Positions 31,347 through 40,073 of a DNA stretch of 41,361 nt are shown here, piece by piece. The stretch is from an uncultured Microbacterium sp. GTDB lineage: Bacteria; Actinomycetota; Actinomycetes; Actinomycetales; Microbacteriaceae. The DNA lies in contig NZ_CAJYPF010000156.1 in NCBI RefSeq assembly GCF_913776565.1, positions 1 through 41,361 on the forward strand. Reading direction: 5' to 3'. The translations under genes were made by a program, and so were the position numbers. Position 1 is the first letter of the stretch. Each line of letters opens with the position of its first letter. The notes beneath the pieces were generated by a model. The model ran no database searches, was not told where the DNA came from, and worked only from the letters and a program-made list of their open reading frames with translations.

Positions 31347-33329
31347 TCAGCCGCGGCGCTCGGCCAGGCGGGCGTCGCGCGCGGCCAGGCGGGCGAGCTC
31401 CTCGTTGTACGCGTCCAGCTCGGCGTCTCCGACACGATCGACGTGGCGGTCGCGGCGCTTCTGCTGGCGCTCGTCGCTGCGGCTCCACTGGATCGCGACC
31501 GCGATCGCGAGGATCAGGGTCGGGATCTCACCCACCGACCACGCGACACCTCCGCCGACATACTGGTCCTGCAGCGGAGTCGCTCCCCACGTGCGCCCCA
31601 TCGCCCCGAACCACTCCGCCACCATCAGGCCGGAGTTCATCATGATCGCGATGCCGAAGAACGCGTGCATCGCCATGATCGCGATGAGCACGAGCAGACG
31701 CAGCGGATACGGCAGCCGGTACGGGACGGGGTCGATGCCGATGAGGCTCAGCACGAACAGGTACCCCGTGACGAGGAAGTGCGCGACCATCCAGATGTGG
31801 CCGACGTGGTCGTACAGCGACCAGCGGAAGAGGTCGGTGTAGTAGAACGCCCACAGCGAGCCGATGAACAGCCCGGCCGCGACGTAGGGGTTGGTCAGCA
31901 CCTTGGCGACCGGGTTGTGCACGGCCCAGAGGATCCACTCGCGACCGCCGCGAGTGCCGTCGTCGCGCTTGCGGATCGCGCGGGCCGCGAGCGACACCGG
32001 AGCCCCCGCCACCAGCATGAGCGGGATCGCCATCGACAGCAGCATGTGACCGATCATGTGCATGCTGAACAGGTAGTCCTGGTACACGTTGATCGGACCG
32101 GACGTCACCCAGAACACCCCGAACAGACCCAGGGCCCACAGGACCGTGCGGTAGATCGGCCACGAGTCGCCGCGACGCAGCAGGCGCCAGACACCCGCGA
32201 GGTAGAAGAACAGGGCGAAGGCGACCACGAGGGTCCACAGCAGGTCGACGTCCCACGCGGTGAACCAGCGTTCGGGGGTGAGGTCGAGGGGCAGCGGCGA
32301 GCCCGTCAGCACTTCGGCCGGCGTGCGACCGACCAGCGGCGCCTCGACCGGAGGAGGTGTACGGGCCAGGGCCGCGGCGACGCCGCTGGCGATGCCCATG
32401 AAGACCAGCTCGAGCGAGATGACACCCCAGAAGCGACGCGAGCCGGTTTCGTCACCCATGCGCGAGATGAGACGTCGGCGATACCAGGCGCCGAGCACGC
32501 CCATCGCGATCAGGGCAGCCACCTTGACCAGGACGAGCACGCCGTAGGCCGACCAGATGTTCTGCAGCCCGAGCAGGCCGATCGAGGCGCGCACGGTGCC
32601 CGACACGGCGACCACGATGAACGCCACCAGCGCGATCGACGAGTAGCGCAGCAGCGTCTTCTGCAGGTCGGTCCGCGACATGGCGGGGCGTACGACGACG
32701 AGCAGGATGAGCCCGCCGAGCCACACCGCCGCGGCGATGATGTGCAGCACGAGAGAGGTGACGGCGGCGTTGTGGCTCGCCTCGTCGCCCGCGTGCCCCT
32801 GGGTGCCCATCGGGACGAGCGCCGCGAGAGCGAGGATCGCCACGATCAGGGTGGGCACCCACGAGCGCACGGCGAAGGTCAGCACGGTCAGCACCGCTCC
32901 GGCGATCGTGGTGATCAGCCACGCGGGCCCGACCTCGCTCTCGACCAGGAACCGCCCGAGCTGCTGGCCGAAGACCGCGTCGAGGGTGGGAGAGGCGGGG
33001 ATCACGTTCAGGAACGTGAGGAATCCCGTCACACCCGCCGAGACGGTGAAGATCGCCGCGCCGATGGATGCCGTGTCCAGGGCGATCTCGAACGGTCGCT
33101 CCCCCGCGCGCAGCGCGAAGAGCGCGAGAACGAGCGATCCGACCATGGTCGCCGCCGACAGGTTGACCACCACCGTGGCGATCGGCAGCCCCCAGCGCAC
33201 GAACGGCCCGGGGTCGGCGAGCTGCGCTTCGGCCGCGCCCCCGCCGTACGCGAGCCCCGCGACGACGGCGATCAGCGAGACCACGATCAGGATGACGGGT
33301 CCCGCGACGCGCAGGAGTCGGGGATTCAC
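31347..33329 (-). CDS. CopD-CtaG fusion, copper handling / cytochrome c oxidase assembly membrane protein
   Basis: A 660-residue polytopic membrane protein. The N-terminal half (~1-310, eight or so helices) is CopD-like with SLVLHIIAAAVWLGGLILLVVVRP. The C-terminal half (~340-620) is CtaG/caa3-type: FSMHMIGHMLLSMAIPLMLVAGAP, DHVGHIWMVAHFLVTGYLF and MAMHAFFGIAIMMNSG, with several His/Met that can bind copper. A charged cytoplasmic tail ends the protein. It is expected to supply copper to the CuB/CuA centres. The fusion is known in actinobacteria. GTG start, with TAGGCT exactly 6 nt upstream (leaderless). Confidence 0.93.
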   Translation of the reverse strand: MNPRLLRVAGPVILIVVSLIAVVAGLAYGGGAAEAQLADPGPFVRWGLPIATVVVNLSAATMVGSLVLALFALRAGERPFEIALDTASIGAAIFTVSAGVTGFLTFLNVIPASPTLDAVFGQQLGRFLVESEVGPAWLITTIAGAVLTVLTFAVRSWVPTLIVAILALAALVPMGTQGHAGDEASHNAAVTSLVLHIIAAAVWLGGLILLVVVRPAMSRTDLQKTLLRYSSIALVAFIVVAVSGTVRASIGLLGLQNIWSAYGVLVLVKVAALIAMGVLGAWYRRRLISRMGDETGSRRFWGVISLELVFMGIASGVAAALARTPPPVEAPLVGRTPAEVLTGSPLPLDLTPERWFTAWDVDLLWTLVVAFALFFYLAGVWRLLRRGDSWPIYRTVLWALGLFGVFWVTSGPINVYQDYLFSMHMIGHMLLSMAIPLMLVAGAPVSLAARAIRKRDDGTRGGREWILWAVHNPVAKVLTNPYVAAGLFIGSLWAFYYTDLFRWSLYDHVGHIWMVAHFLVTGYLFVLSLIGIDPVPYRLPYPLRLLVLIAIMAMHAFFGIAIMMNSGLMVAEWFGAMGRTWGATPLQDQYVGGGVAWSVGEIPTLILAIAVAIQWSRSDERQQKRRDRHVDRVGDAELDAYNEELARLAARDARLAERRG

Positions 33330-33357
33330 CCCTCCAGCCTACGTCGCACGCGCATGG

Positions 33358-33390
33358 CAGAGGGGGGATGCCGATGGCATCCCCCCTCTG
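33358..33390. terminator. Terminator hairpin of the HU gene, made of GGATGCC repeats
   Basis: CAGAGGGGGGATGCC, loop GAT, GGCATCCCCCCTCTG form a perfect 15-bp stem, 16 nt beyond the HU stop. It is the most stable hairpin in the window and must be the HU terminator. Each arm holds the over-represented heptamer. Confidence 0.85.
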
Positions 33391-33406
33391 AAGACTCGCG
33401 GTCGAA

Positions 33407-33694
33407 TTACTTGACGGCGGCCTTGAGCTTCGAGCCCGCGGTGACCTTGACGCGCTTGCCGGCGGGGATGGAGATCTCCTCACCCGTCTGCGGGTTGCGG
33501 CCGGTGCGAGCCGAGGTCGCGACCTGCTCGAAGGCGATCCAGCCGGGGATCGAAACCTTGCTGCCCTTGGCGACCGCCTCGGAGACGGTGGAGAAGAGGG
33601 AGTCGAGCACGCCCGACACGGCGGACTGGCTCTGCCCGGTCGCGCTGGCGATGCTCGCGACGAGCTCGGTCTTGGTGATGGACTTGTCGGCCAT
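33407..33694 (-). CDS. hup: HU-family DNA-binding protein
   Basis: A 95-residue histone-like protein that bends and compacts DNA as a dimer. It has MADKSITKTELVASIASATGQSQSAVSGVLDSLF, the beta-arm GRNPQTGEEISIPAGKRVKVTAGSKLKAAVK. It is the short type without the Lys/Ala-rich tail found in mycobacterial HupB. ATG 33694 has GGAGG at good spacing. It is monocistronic with a strong terminator. Confidence 0.96.
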   Translation of the reverse strand: MADKSITKTELVASIASATGQSQSAVSGVLDSLFSTVSEAVAKGSKVSIPGWIAFEQVATSARTGRNPQTGEEISIPAGKRVKVTAGSKLKAAVK

Positions 33695-34050
33695 GTGGTT
33701 GTCCTCCAGGCGACGGCGCGCGTCGCCTCTCGTTACGCGGACGAGGAGGAATTCTCCTCGGTGGTCGGGAGACCGCCTCGACAGTATCAACCGAACCGCG
33801 GAATTACGCGGATTCTGACCGATTTGGTCCGTTTCTGCGCGGCGTGTCGCGTCGGTGACGACCCCCGGAGGCGGCCTCTCCCTCCCGAGAGCGCCGTGGC
33901 TCTCGCGTCGCGCACCGTTCGACCCGCGGTGAGCACACGACGCGTGCCCTCACCCGGGTGAAGAAGAGGGCGAGGCGCGCATTAGAATGACCGCCACCAC
34001 GTATCCTCACCCGACGGACGAGGAGCTCCCGGCACGAACGGAGACCCGTC
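33695..34050. promoter_or_regulatory. Intergenic region between divergent hup and the luxR pair
   Basis: This 356-nt stretch holds no credible gene. On the left, GATACT (minus strand of 33783-33788) is a plausible hup -10; GAGGAGGAATTCTCCTC (near 33747) is an imperfect palindrome in the hup leader. CGCGGAATTACGCGGATTC near 33797 is a short direct repeat. On the right, TAGAAT (33983-33988) is a good -10 for the luxR pair, giving a leader of about 55 nt with a GGAG ribosome site 8 nt before the ATG. The 88-aa track ORF here is not supported. Confidence 0.45.
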
Positions 34051-35511
34051 ATGACTTCGGCCCTGGACATCTCCGAGGTGGGGGGAGACCTCCGTGCCGC
34101 GGCGGCGCGGACGGCGGCCCGACTCTCACCCGGTAACGGCCTTCCCCCCGCTCGCGACCTCGCCCTGCTCGCGGAGTGCGAACCGCTGAGTCCGCCGGCG
34201 CTGTGGACCGACGACGCGGCCGGCATCCTCGCCGCCCAGCTGACCGCCCGTGCACGCCAGGACGCCCTCACCCTCGGGTCGGGACTCGTCGACCGCTTCT
34301 TCGACGACGTCCGCCTCACCCGCCCCGCCTCCCTGTCGGCGGGCGCTCGCTCGCTGCTGTACTCCAGCGTCTCCGAGTACACCTGCAGCCTCGCGCTCGC
34401 CGACGTCGCGGCGCGGTTCGCGGACGAGGCCCTGCTGTTCGCCGATACTCCCGGGCTGACATATCGCGCGCTGGCAGCGGGCGCTTTCGCGGCGGGTCTG
34501 GACGGCGATGTCGACAAGACCGAACGCCTGCTGCAGGACGCCGACGAGCTGTACCGCGCGCAGGGGTGGCCGTCGACAGAGCGCATGCTCGTCACCTTCT
34601 TCGCGCGCATCACCGTCGCCGCCGCACGCGCGGACGCGGACGCGTTGGAACAGATCGCGGCCGATCTGCGCGCGACGCAGCCCGGTGACGCCTTCTGGGA
34701 CTTCACGGCCGGGATGGCCGACGTGATCGCGCGCCTCTTCCGCGGCGACATCGCCGGCGCCCTCGCCGGCAGCGCGCACCTGCTGCACAGCAGCGGCATC
34801 CACAGCAGCTGGAGAGGGTGCCGACTGCATGTCGTCTGCATGCACGCCGACCTGCTCGTCGCCAGCGGACAACTCGAAGAGGCGCTGGCGCTGCTCGCGC
34901 CGTGGCAGAGTCCCGAGGGGCACGGGGTCTGCTTCCCGACGCACCGGGCGACCGTTCTGCTGCACCTGCGTCGCGATCGCGAGCTCATCGCCGACACCGA
35001 CCTCTGCGCCGCGGACGAAGCGGGGCACAACCCGCGTACCCTCGGCCCCCTGCTGGTTCGCCGCGCCCTCGCGTTCCAGCGTCTGGGGGCGCACCGACGC
35101 GCGCTGAGGTGCATGGAGGCGGTCGTGCTGCTGACGGAACGCATCGGCGCGTCCGCCGTCCCCTTCCTCTCGCTGCCGCTCGACGAGCTGCGGTTCCTCT
35201 TCGACGCCGTCGCGGCGGAGCGCGCGTCGGCCCGCCCGGTCGTCGACGAGCTGCTGACCCTGCTCGAGAACGCCGTCCCGGCGACCGCGGACGGGACGGA
35301 GAACACGTGGGCCGCCGGGCTCACGCCGACCGAGCGCACTCTCGCGTCCGCGTTGGCGACCCCCTCGAGCCTCGCCGAGATCGCCCGAGACCGAGGCGTC
35401 TCGCTGAACACGGTCAGGAGTCAGGTGCGCTCCATCTACGTCAAGCTCGGCGTGAACGGGCGGGCCGAGGCGGTCCAGAGGCTCACCTCCTCATCGATGA
35501 CCGATCGATGA
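34051..35511 (+). CDS. LuxR-type regulator with N-terminal helical-repeat domain, paralogue 1
   Basis: A 486-residue cytoplasmic protein. Residues ~1-410 are alpha-helical with TPR-like pairs (ARFADEALLFADTPGLTYRALAAGAFAAGLDGDVDKTERLLQDADELYR; LLAPWQSPEGHGVCF). The C-terminal LuxR/GerE helix-turn-helix spans ~425-480 (LTPTERTLASAL..., EIARDRGVSLNTVRSQVRSIYVKLGVNGRAEAVQRL). There is no ATPase or receiver domain, so it looks like the sensor arm and HTH of a LAL regulator without its NTPase. The ligand is unknown. It overlaps its paralogue by 4 nt (ATGA), which suggests coupled synthesis. Confidence 0.88.
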   Translation: MTSALDISEVGGDLRAAAARTAARLSPGNGLPPARDLALLAECEPLSPPALWTDDAAGILAAQLTARARQDALTLGSGLVDRFFDDVRLTRPASLSAGARSLLYSSVSEYTCSLALADVAARFADEALLFADTPGLTYRALAAGAFAAGLDGDVDKTERLLQDADELYRAQGWPSTERMLVTFFARITVAAARADADALEQIAADLRATQPGDAFWDFTAGMADVIARLFRGDIAGALAGSAHLLHSSGIHSSWRGCRLHVVCMHADLLVASGQLEEALALLAPWQSPEGHGVCFPTHRATVLLHLRRDRELIADTDLCAADEAGHNPRTLGPLLVRRALAFQRLGAHRRALRCMEAVVLLTERIGASAVPFLSLPLDELRFLFDAVAAERASARPVVDELLTLLENAVPATADGTENTWAAGLTPTERTLASALATPSSLAEIARDRGVSLNTVRSQVRSIYVKLGVNGRAEAVQRLTSSSMTDR

Positions 35512-37052
35512 CCCCCTGGCCGCGGCCCCCCGGGGACGACCAGGCCCCGTCCCCGATCGTTCACCTGCGTGCGGCCGGGGCGAAGGGACGCCGCGAGCCC
35601 GCGGACACCACCCCGGATGCCGTCCCCTCACCGCCGATCGGAGCCACGCTGCGGGCCGCGGCCGCCGCCACGTCCGCGCGGCTCGTCCCCGGACGGGGCG
35701 TGCCGCTCGCTCGTCACCTGACGCTGCTCGCCGAGTGCCTCCCGCCGACCGCGCCGCGCGTCTGGACGGACGCCGAGGCGCTGACTGCAGCGGCGTGCTT
35801 CTCGGCCCGAGCGCGACGGGATGCCCTGTCGGACGGCGCCGACCTCGTTCGCCGCGCCTTCGACGGCGTGCGCCTGCGCCGTCCGGCCCAGCTGTCCTCG
35901 GCCGCACGGTCGCAGCTGTACGCCGGGGCGGGCGAGTACTGCACCGCCGCCGGCCGACCGCAGATGGGTGCACGCTTCGGCGCCGAGGCGCTGCTCTTCG
36001 CCGATACGCCCGCTCTGCGCTACCGCGCCCTCTCGGTCATGGCCCTCGGCCGAGCGCTCAACGGCGAGATCCGCGCAGCGCAGGCCAGCATCGACGAGGC
36101 GCTGACGCTGTTCCGCGACAACGGGTGGGACGCATCCGAGGTCGCCTACGCCGAGATGACCGCGAGAGGCACGATCGCGGTCATCCGCATGGACGCCGCG
36201 GGGCTGAAGGGCGTCGCCGATCAGCTGCGCGCGGTCCATCACGACGACGCGTATGCCCTCTTCACCGCCGACGCGCTCGAGGTCGGCGCGATGATGTTCA
36301 CGCACGATTTCGCGGCCGCCCTCGCCGCGGGGCGCAATCTGCTGCTCAGCGGACGTCGTCGCAGCAGTCACCGCATGCTGCGGTACTTCGTCGTGTCGGT
36401 GATGTCCGATCTCATGGTCGCTCACGGCGATCACCTGGGCGCTCTCGATCTGCTGCGTCCCTACGACAGCCCCGAGGGACACGGCGCGTGCTTCGCGATG
36501 CAGCGCTCGGCGGCTCTGCTCGCCCTCGGGCGCGAGCAGGAGCTCCTCGACGGCACGGAGGGCTGCGTGTCGGCCGACCTCGATCACTGCCTGCGCACAC
36601 TGGTACCCGTGCTCGCGCGACGGGCGATCGCCCTGCTCCGCACGGGCAACGAGCGGTCGGCGCGAGAGAGCATGCGCACCGCTCTCTTGCTCGTCGCCCG
36701 CAACGGGATGTCGGCGGCGCCCTTCCTCATGCTGCCCGGTGAAGAAGCCGGAGCGCTCGTCGACGACGCGCTCCGCTCGCATCCCGAGTTGGCCGGACCC
36801 CTCGCTCCCGTGCTGCGGCAGCTGCATCTCGTCACGGTGAGCGACGTACGGGGGGATTCCCCGGTCGCGCTGACGCCGACGGAGCACGAACTGGTGCAGC
36901 TGCTGCGTCGCGGGCGGACCAATGACGAGATCGCGCGCGCACGAGGCGTGTCACCGAACACGGTCAAGAGCCAACTGCGATCGATCTACCGCAAGCTGGG
37001 GGTCGCCACGCGCGCCGAGGTGATCGGGCGGCTCGACGGGACGGACGACTGA
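35508..37052 (+). CDS. LuxR-type regulator with N-terminal helical-repeat domain, paralogue 2
   Basis: A 514-residue paralogue of the preceding gene. It has a Pro-rich N-terminal extension of ~45 residues, then the same helical-repeat region (FGAEALLFADTPALRYRALSVMALGRALNGEI; LLRPYDSPEGHGACF). The HTH is at ~455-510 (LTPTEHELVQLLRRGRTNDEIARARGVSPNTVKSQLRSIYRKLGVATRAEVIGRL). The recognition helix is nearly the same as in paralogue 1, so they may share sites or form heterodimers. I chose ATG 35508 in the ATGA overlap. The function is unknown beyond transcription control. Confidence 0.87.
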   Translation: MTPWPRPPGDDQAPSPIVHLRAAGAKGRREPADTTPDAVPSPPIGATLRAAAAATSARLVPGRGVPLARHLTLLAECLPPTAPRVWTDAEALTAAACFSARARRDALSDGADLVRRAFDGVRLRRPAQLSSAARSQLYAGAGEYCTAAGRPQMGARFGAEALLFADTPALRYRALSVMALGRALNGEIRAAQASIDEALTLFRDNGWDASEVAYAEMTARGTIAVIRMDAAGLKGVADQLRAVHHDDAYALFTADALEVGAMMFTHDFAAALAAGRNLLLSGRRRSSHRMLRYFVVSVMSDLMVAHGDHLGALDLLRPYDSPEGHGACFAMQRSAALLALGREQELLDGTEGCVSADLDHCLRTLVPVLARRAIALLRTGNERSARESMRTALLLVARNGMSAAPFLMLPGEEAGALVDDALRSHPELAGPLAPVLRQLHLVTVSDVRGDSPVALTPTEHELVQLLRRGRTNDEIARARGVSPNTVKSQLRSIYRKLGVATRAEVIGRLDGTDD

Positions 37053-37060
37053 CGGACGAC

Positions 37061-37096
37061 GAAGGGCGGGGGCTCCTCTCGGAAACCCCGCCCTTC
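37061..37096. terminator. Bidirectional terminator hairpin between luxR pair and rpsN
   Basis: GAAGGGCGGGG and CCCCGCCCTTC form a perfect 11-bp stem with a 14-nt loop between two convergent 3' ends, 8 nt after the luxR stop and 17 nt from the S14 stop. Confidence 0.75.
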
Positions 37097-37113
37097 GAAC
37101 GGGTGTCTGGTGC

Positions 37114-37419
37114 TTACCAGCTCGACTTGGTCACACCGGGCAGCTCGCCACGGTGGGCCATGTCACGGAAGCGGACGCGCGAGACGCCGAACTTCGTGAG
37201 GACACCACGGGGGCGGCCGTCGATGACGTCGCGGCTGCGCACGCGCGCGGGCGACGCGTTGCGGGGGAGCTTCTGCAGGCCCACGCGGGCGGCCTCGCGG
37301 GCCTCGTCGGTCGCGTTGGGGTCGACCAGGGTCTTCTTCAGCTCGGCGCGCTTCGCGGCGTAGCGCTCGACGACGACCTTGCGCTGCTCGTTGCGCGCGA
37401 TCTTGCTCTTCTTAGCCAT
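37114..37419 (-). CDS. rpsN: 30S ribosomal protein S14, zinc-independent type
   Basis: A 101-residue uS14 ([28 protein letters not shown]..., [51 protein letters not shown]). It is the long form without the CxxC zinc ribbon (no Cys at all). It is the last gene of the L28-L33-S14 operon, 4 nt behind L33. Such C-minus copies often replace zinc-binding paralogues when zinc is short. Whether a second, zinc-binding S14 exists in this genome cannot be seen. Confidence 0.96.
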   Translation of the reverse strand: MAKKSKIARNEQRKVVVERYAAKRAELKKTLVDPNATDEAREAARVGLQKLPRNASPARVRSRDVIDGRPRGVLTKFGVSRVRFRDMAHRGELPGVTKSSW

Positions 37420-37423
37420 GTGC

Positions 37424-37594
37424 TTAGCGCTCCTCTCGGAAGTCGACGTGCTTGCGGACCACGGGGTCGTACTTCTTGAGCACGATGCGGTCGGGGTTGT
37501 TGCGGCGGTTCTTGCGCGTCACGTAGGTGTACCCCGTGCCGGCGGTCGAACGCAGCTTGATGATCGGACGGACGTCCTGAGCCTTCTTCGCCAT
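37424..37594 (-). CDS. rpmG: 50S ribosomal protein L33, cysteine-free
   Basis: A 56-residue bL33 that is too short for the ORF track. It reads [20 protein letters not shown]..., then [22 protein letters not shown] and ends VDFREER. It has no cysteine, so it cannot bind zinc (C-minus form). Its ATG shares one base with the L28 stop (TAATG). It is followed by S14 in the same operon. Confidence 0.95.
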   Translation of the reverse strand: MAKKAQDVRPIIKLRSTAGTGYTYVTRKNRRNNPDRIVLKKYDPVVRKHVDFREER

Positions 37595-37830
37595 TACAGC
37601 TTCACGCCCTTCGCCTGCAGGTCACGCACGACGGACTCGATGCCGCGAGCGTCGATGACCTTGATGCCCTTCGCCGAAACGTTGAGCTTGATGTTGCGAC
37701 CCAGCGACGGAACGAAGTAGGTCTTCTTCTGCACGTTCGGGTCGAAGCGGCGCTTCGTCCGGCGGTGCGAGTGCGAGATGTTGTGACCGAAGCCGGGAAC
37801 CGCTCCAGTCACCTGGCACACTGCTGCCAT
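37594..37830 (-). CDS. rpmB: 50S ribosomal protein L28
   Basis: A 78-residue bL28 ([78 protein letters not shown]; only parts are diagnostic: [17 protein letters not shown]). It has one Cys only, so no zinc ribbon. First gene of the ribosomal operon, with GAAGGAG 7 nt upstream of ATG 37830. The upstream leader has an 11-bp long-range inverted repeat. Confidence 0.96.
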   Translation of the reverse strand: MAAVCQVTGAVPGFGHNISHSHRRTKRRFDPNVQKKTYFVPSLGRNIKLNVSAKGIKVIDARGIESVVRDLQAKGVKL

Positions 37831-37976
37831 GGTGATGTCTCCTTCTGTACCGTGACACCGGACGGTGCCACCCAAGATCCCTTGTCTGCACCCCGTCCGA
37901 GCGCGACCGAAGGCCGTGATCAGGGTGTGGGATGCGAACTGCGTGCTGGAGTGCGCGCAGACAAGGGGTCAGTCTA
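37831..37976 (-). promoter_or_regulatory. Promoter and structured 5' leader of the L28-L33-S14 operon
   Basis: TAGACT on the minus strand (37971-37976) is a good -10, lying in the end of the DNA-glycosylase gene. The expected mRNA starts near 37964 within the arm CCCTTGTCTGC. That arm is perfectly complementary to GCAGACAAGGG (in mRNA sense) encoded at 37879-37889, 67 nt on. A second small hairpin, GGCACCG-TC-CGGTGTC, at 37854-37869 sits just before the ribosome site. The mRNA 5' end would thus pair close to the translation start region. A ribosomal-protein autoregulatory leader is a reasonable guess. I see no AT-rich Zur-type box. Confidence 0.5.
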
Positions 37977-38667
37977 GCACGGGCGGCGTGTCGGCTTGAC
38001 GGGCCGCCGCTTCGGCGGCCCCGCGTCCCCATCGGAACGGCGAGACCGTGGCATCCCCCTCGATCCAGAACCGCCAGGGGAACGCCGAGGTCCCGGCGAT
38101 GCCCGCGACACCCACGCGCGGGCCGGTCGCCACCCCCGCGGCCGGCGTCTCCGGCAGCAGCAGCCGGGCTCGCGCCCCCGCCCGCTCCGCGCCGGCGACG
38201 GCGTCGATACCGTCGTGGACGGGATGGCGCAGACCCACCGCATCACCCAGGCGGCCCGGGCCCCGGGCGATCTCCCGGCGCGAACGCACCACCCCGCCGC
38301 GCGCGAGGCGGCGCCGCTGGGCGATGTCCGCGCCCTCGACCACCTCGGCCCCGCGCAGCAGCACACCCCCCGCGACCCCCTCGGGCCCGCAGACGACGTT
38401 GACGCACGAGTGGATGCCGTGGCTCAGGTACACGTACAGATGACCGGGTTCGCCCCACATCGTCGCGTTGCGCGCGGTCGGTCCCATGCGGGCATGCGAC
38501 GCCGGGTCGGGTCGATCGCCGGTGCCGAGCCCGTGGTACGCCTCGACCTCGGTGAGGCGGACGACCACGCGCTCCCCCGCGACGACCGTCTCGAGCAGCC
38601 CACCCAGCAGCAGGGGGGCGGCCTCGACGGGCAGCAGCGACAGGTCCGCGCGGGTCGCCGGTCGCAT
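37969..38667 (-). CDS. 3-methyladenine DNA glycosylase (AAG/MPG family)
   Basis: A 232-residue alkyladenine glycosylase of the mammalian AAG type, which removes alkylated purines from DNA. It has VRLTEVEAYHG with the catalytic Glu, DPASHARMGPTARNATMWGEPGHLYVYLSHGIHSCVNVVCGPEG, and GPGRLGDAVGL. ATG 38667 shares one base with the upstream stop (TGATG), so the track start at 38856 is rejected. Co-transcribed with the propeller-like protein gene upstream; no functional link is obvious. Confidence 0.94.
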   Translation of the reverse strand: MRPATRADLSLLPVEAAPLLLGGLLETVVAGERVVVRLTEVEAYHGLGTGDRPDPASHARMGPTARNATMWGEPGHLYVYLSHGIHSCVNVVCGPEGVAGGVLLRGAEVVEGADIAQRRRLARGGVVRSRREIARGPGRLGDAVGLRHPVHDGIDAVAGAERAGARARLLLPETPAAGVATGPRVGVAGIAGTSAFPWRFWIEGDATVSPFRWGRGAAEAAARQADTPPVLD

Positions 38668-40073
38668 CACTGCGGGGGGACCTGGCACCACGACAGGTCG
38701 AAACCCTGCAGCGCCGTGACCTCGCGACCCGTGTCGATCTCGACCAGGTGCGTGAGCAGGCGCTCCGGCAGCGGCAGCTGATACCGGTCGAAGGGGTTGT
38801 CGACGGCGCGCGGCGCGACCAGCACCGCCGCGTAGCGGCCGCTCGGCGAGACGCACGTCTGCAGCGCGGTGTCCGAGCCCGGAACCTCGAGAAGGGGGCG
38901 CACCGCCCCCGCCGTGTCGACGTGGGCGATCGTCGTCGAACGCGACACCCCGTCGGTGCTGATGTCGGCGAACGAGCGGATGGTTCCCGCGCCCGCCCCC
39001 GGCACCGGGGTCGCCCGGCCGGCAAGCCCCGGCGGGTCCACGGGAGTGACGAGCCCCGTCTCCGACCCGTCGGTCAGGTCGATCTCGCGAATGCCCTCCA
39101 GTCGTTCGACGATCGCGACCGAGGAGCCGCGCGCGATCCCGTCGATCGAGACGGCGCTTCCCAGTGGGGCCGCGTTGCCGCCCTGCGCATCGGTGAGCAG
39201 CAGACGGGAGTCGAACGTCAGCACGAGCATGCTGTCGGTGTCGGGGACGAAGCGGTAGTCCGCGATGCGCACGTCGCCGCCGTTCAGGCCCACCTCGGTG
39301 GGCGGCGCGTCGTCGGCCGCCGACGCCGTGAACAGGCGACTCTCGCGGCCTCCCGCGGCGCTCAGGTCGGCATCCGAGAAGGTGAAGCCGATGCGTTCCC
39401 CGCGATCCGCCGACTGCAGGTTGGTGACGTACCCCGGCCCCGGCAGGGCGATGTCACGCTGGTTGCCGCCGTCGGGATCGGTCACGATCACGCGCGCGGT
39501 GTCGCCGTCGCGCACCGAGATGACCAGGTGGTTCGCCGTCGCCCGGAAGTCCTCGATGTGCGGGTGGACGAACACCGGCAGTCCCGCCTCCCCCTGCAGG
39601 TCGGTGCGGAAGATCGTGTCGCCCTCAGGGGTGCCGCGCTGCATGAGATAGGCCTGCAGGGGTGGCGTGCGGAACGTCTCGGTGAGCGTCGACGACGGCC
39701 CCGCGCCCAGACCGCTCACCCCGTCGATCGTGATGCGGTAATCGGTGTCGTCGCGCAGCGGCAGGGTGAAGCGCACGCCGACGCTCCGGCCCGCCGTGTC
39801 GACCGTGAACGGCGTCGCCGGGTCGACCTCGACCTGCGCGGGATCCACGCTCTGGAGCGACTGGGTCGTGGTGAGGATCACGCGGGATCCGGATGCCGCG
39901 ATCGCGGCCGCGGGGTCGACCTGCACGTCCGTGACGCGCGGTCCCTGCGCGACGGCGACGACGCCGCCGAGACCGCCGACGACCACGAGCGCCACGAGCA
40001 CCGCCGCGAACGCGACCGCGAAGCCGCGACCGCGCCGCTTGCGTGCGCGCGAGCGGCGGGAGTCAGTACTCAT
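38667..40073 (-). CDS. Membrane-anchored Ig-like/beta-propeller protein of unknown function
   Basis: A 468-residue protein. A basic N-terminus (RRSRARKRRGRG) and a signal-anchor helix (FAVAFAAVLVALVVVGGLGGVVAVA, ~19-43) are followed by an Ig-like domain (~45-125, RVTDVQVDPAAAIAASGSRVILTT) and a TolB/WD40-like propeller (~135-460) with repeated blades such as GGNQRDIALPGPG and SPSGRYAAVLVAP. It should face the outside. Probable start ATG 40073 lies inside the end of the TIGR03943 gene (11-nt overlap). I do not recognise a function. Confidence 0.82.
   Translation of the reverse strand: MSTDSRRSRARKRRGRGFAVAFAAVLVALVVVGGLGGVVAVAQGPRVTDVQVDPAAAIAASGSRVILTTTQSLQSVDPAQVEVDPATPFTVDTAGRSVGVRFTLPLRDDTDYRITIDGVSGLGAGPSSTLTETFRTPPLQAYLMQRGTPEGDTIFRTDLQGEAGLPVFVHPHIEDFRATANHLVISVRDGDTARVIVTDPDGGNQRDIALPGPGYVTNLQSADRGERIGFTFSDADLSAAGGRESRLFTASAADDAPPTEVGLNGGDVRIADYRFVPDTDSMLVLTFDSRLLLTDAQGGNAAPLGSAVSIDGIARGSSVAIVERLEGIREIDLTDGSETGLVTPVDPPGLAGRATPVPGAGAGTIRSFADISTDGVSRSTTIAHVDTAGAVRPLLEVPGSDTALQTCVSPSGRYAAVLVAPRAVDNPFDRYQLPLPERLLTHLVEIDTGREVTALQGFDLSWCQVPPQ

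Noticed and set aside
31224-33818. 864-aa plus-strand ORF opposite CopD-CtaG and hup
   Set aside because: His/Asp/Arg-rich antisense translation of membrane-protein codons; it also crosses the hup terminator.
33695-33961. 88-aa ORF in the hup-luxR gap
   Set aside because: No ribosome site, no family pattern, and it starts inside the hup ribosome-binding region.
37831-37980. Zur operator in front of the L28 operon
   Set aside because: No AT-rich TGAAAATGATTTTCA-like dyad is present; the inverted repeat there is GC-containing and 67 nt apart.
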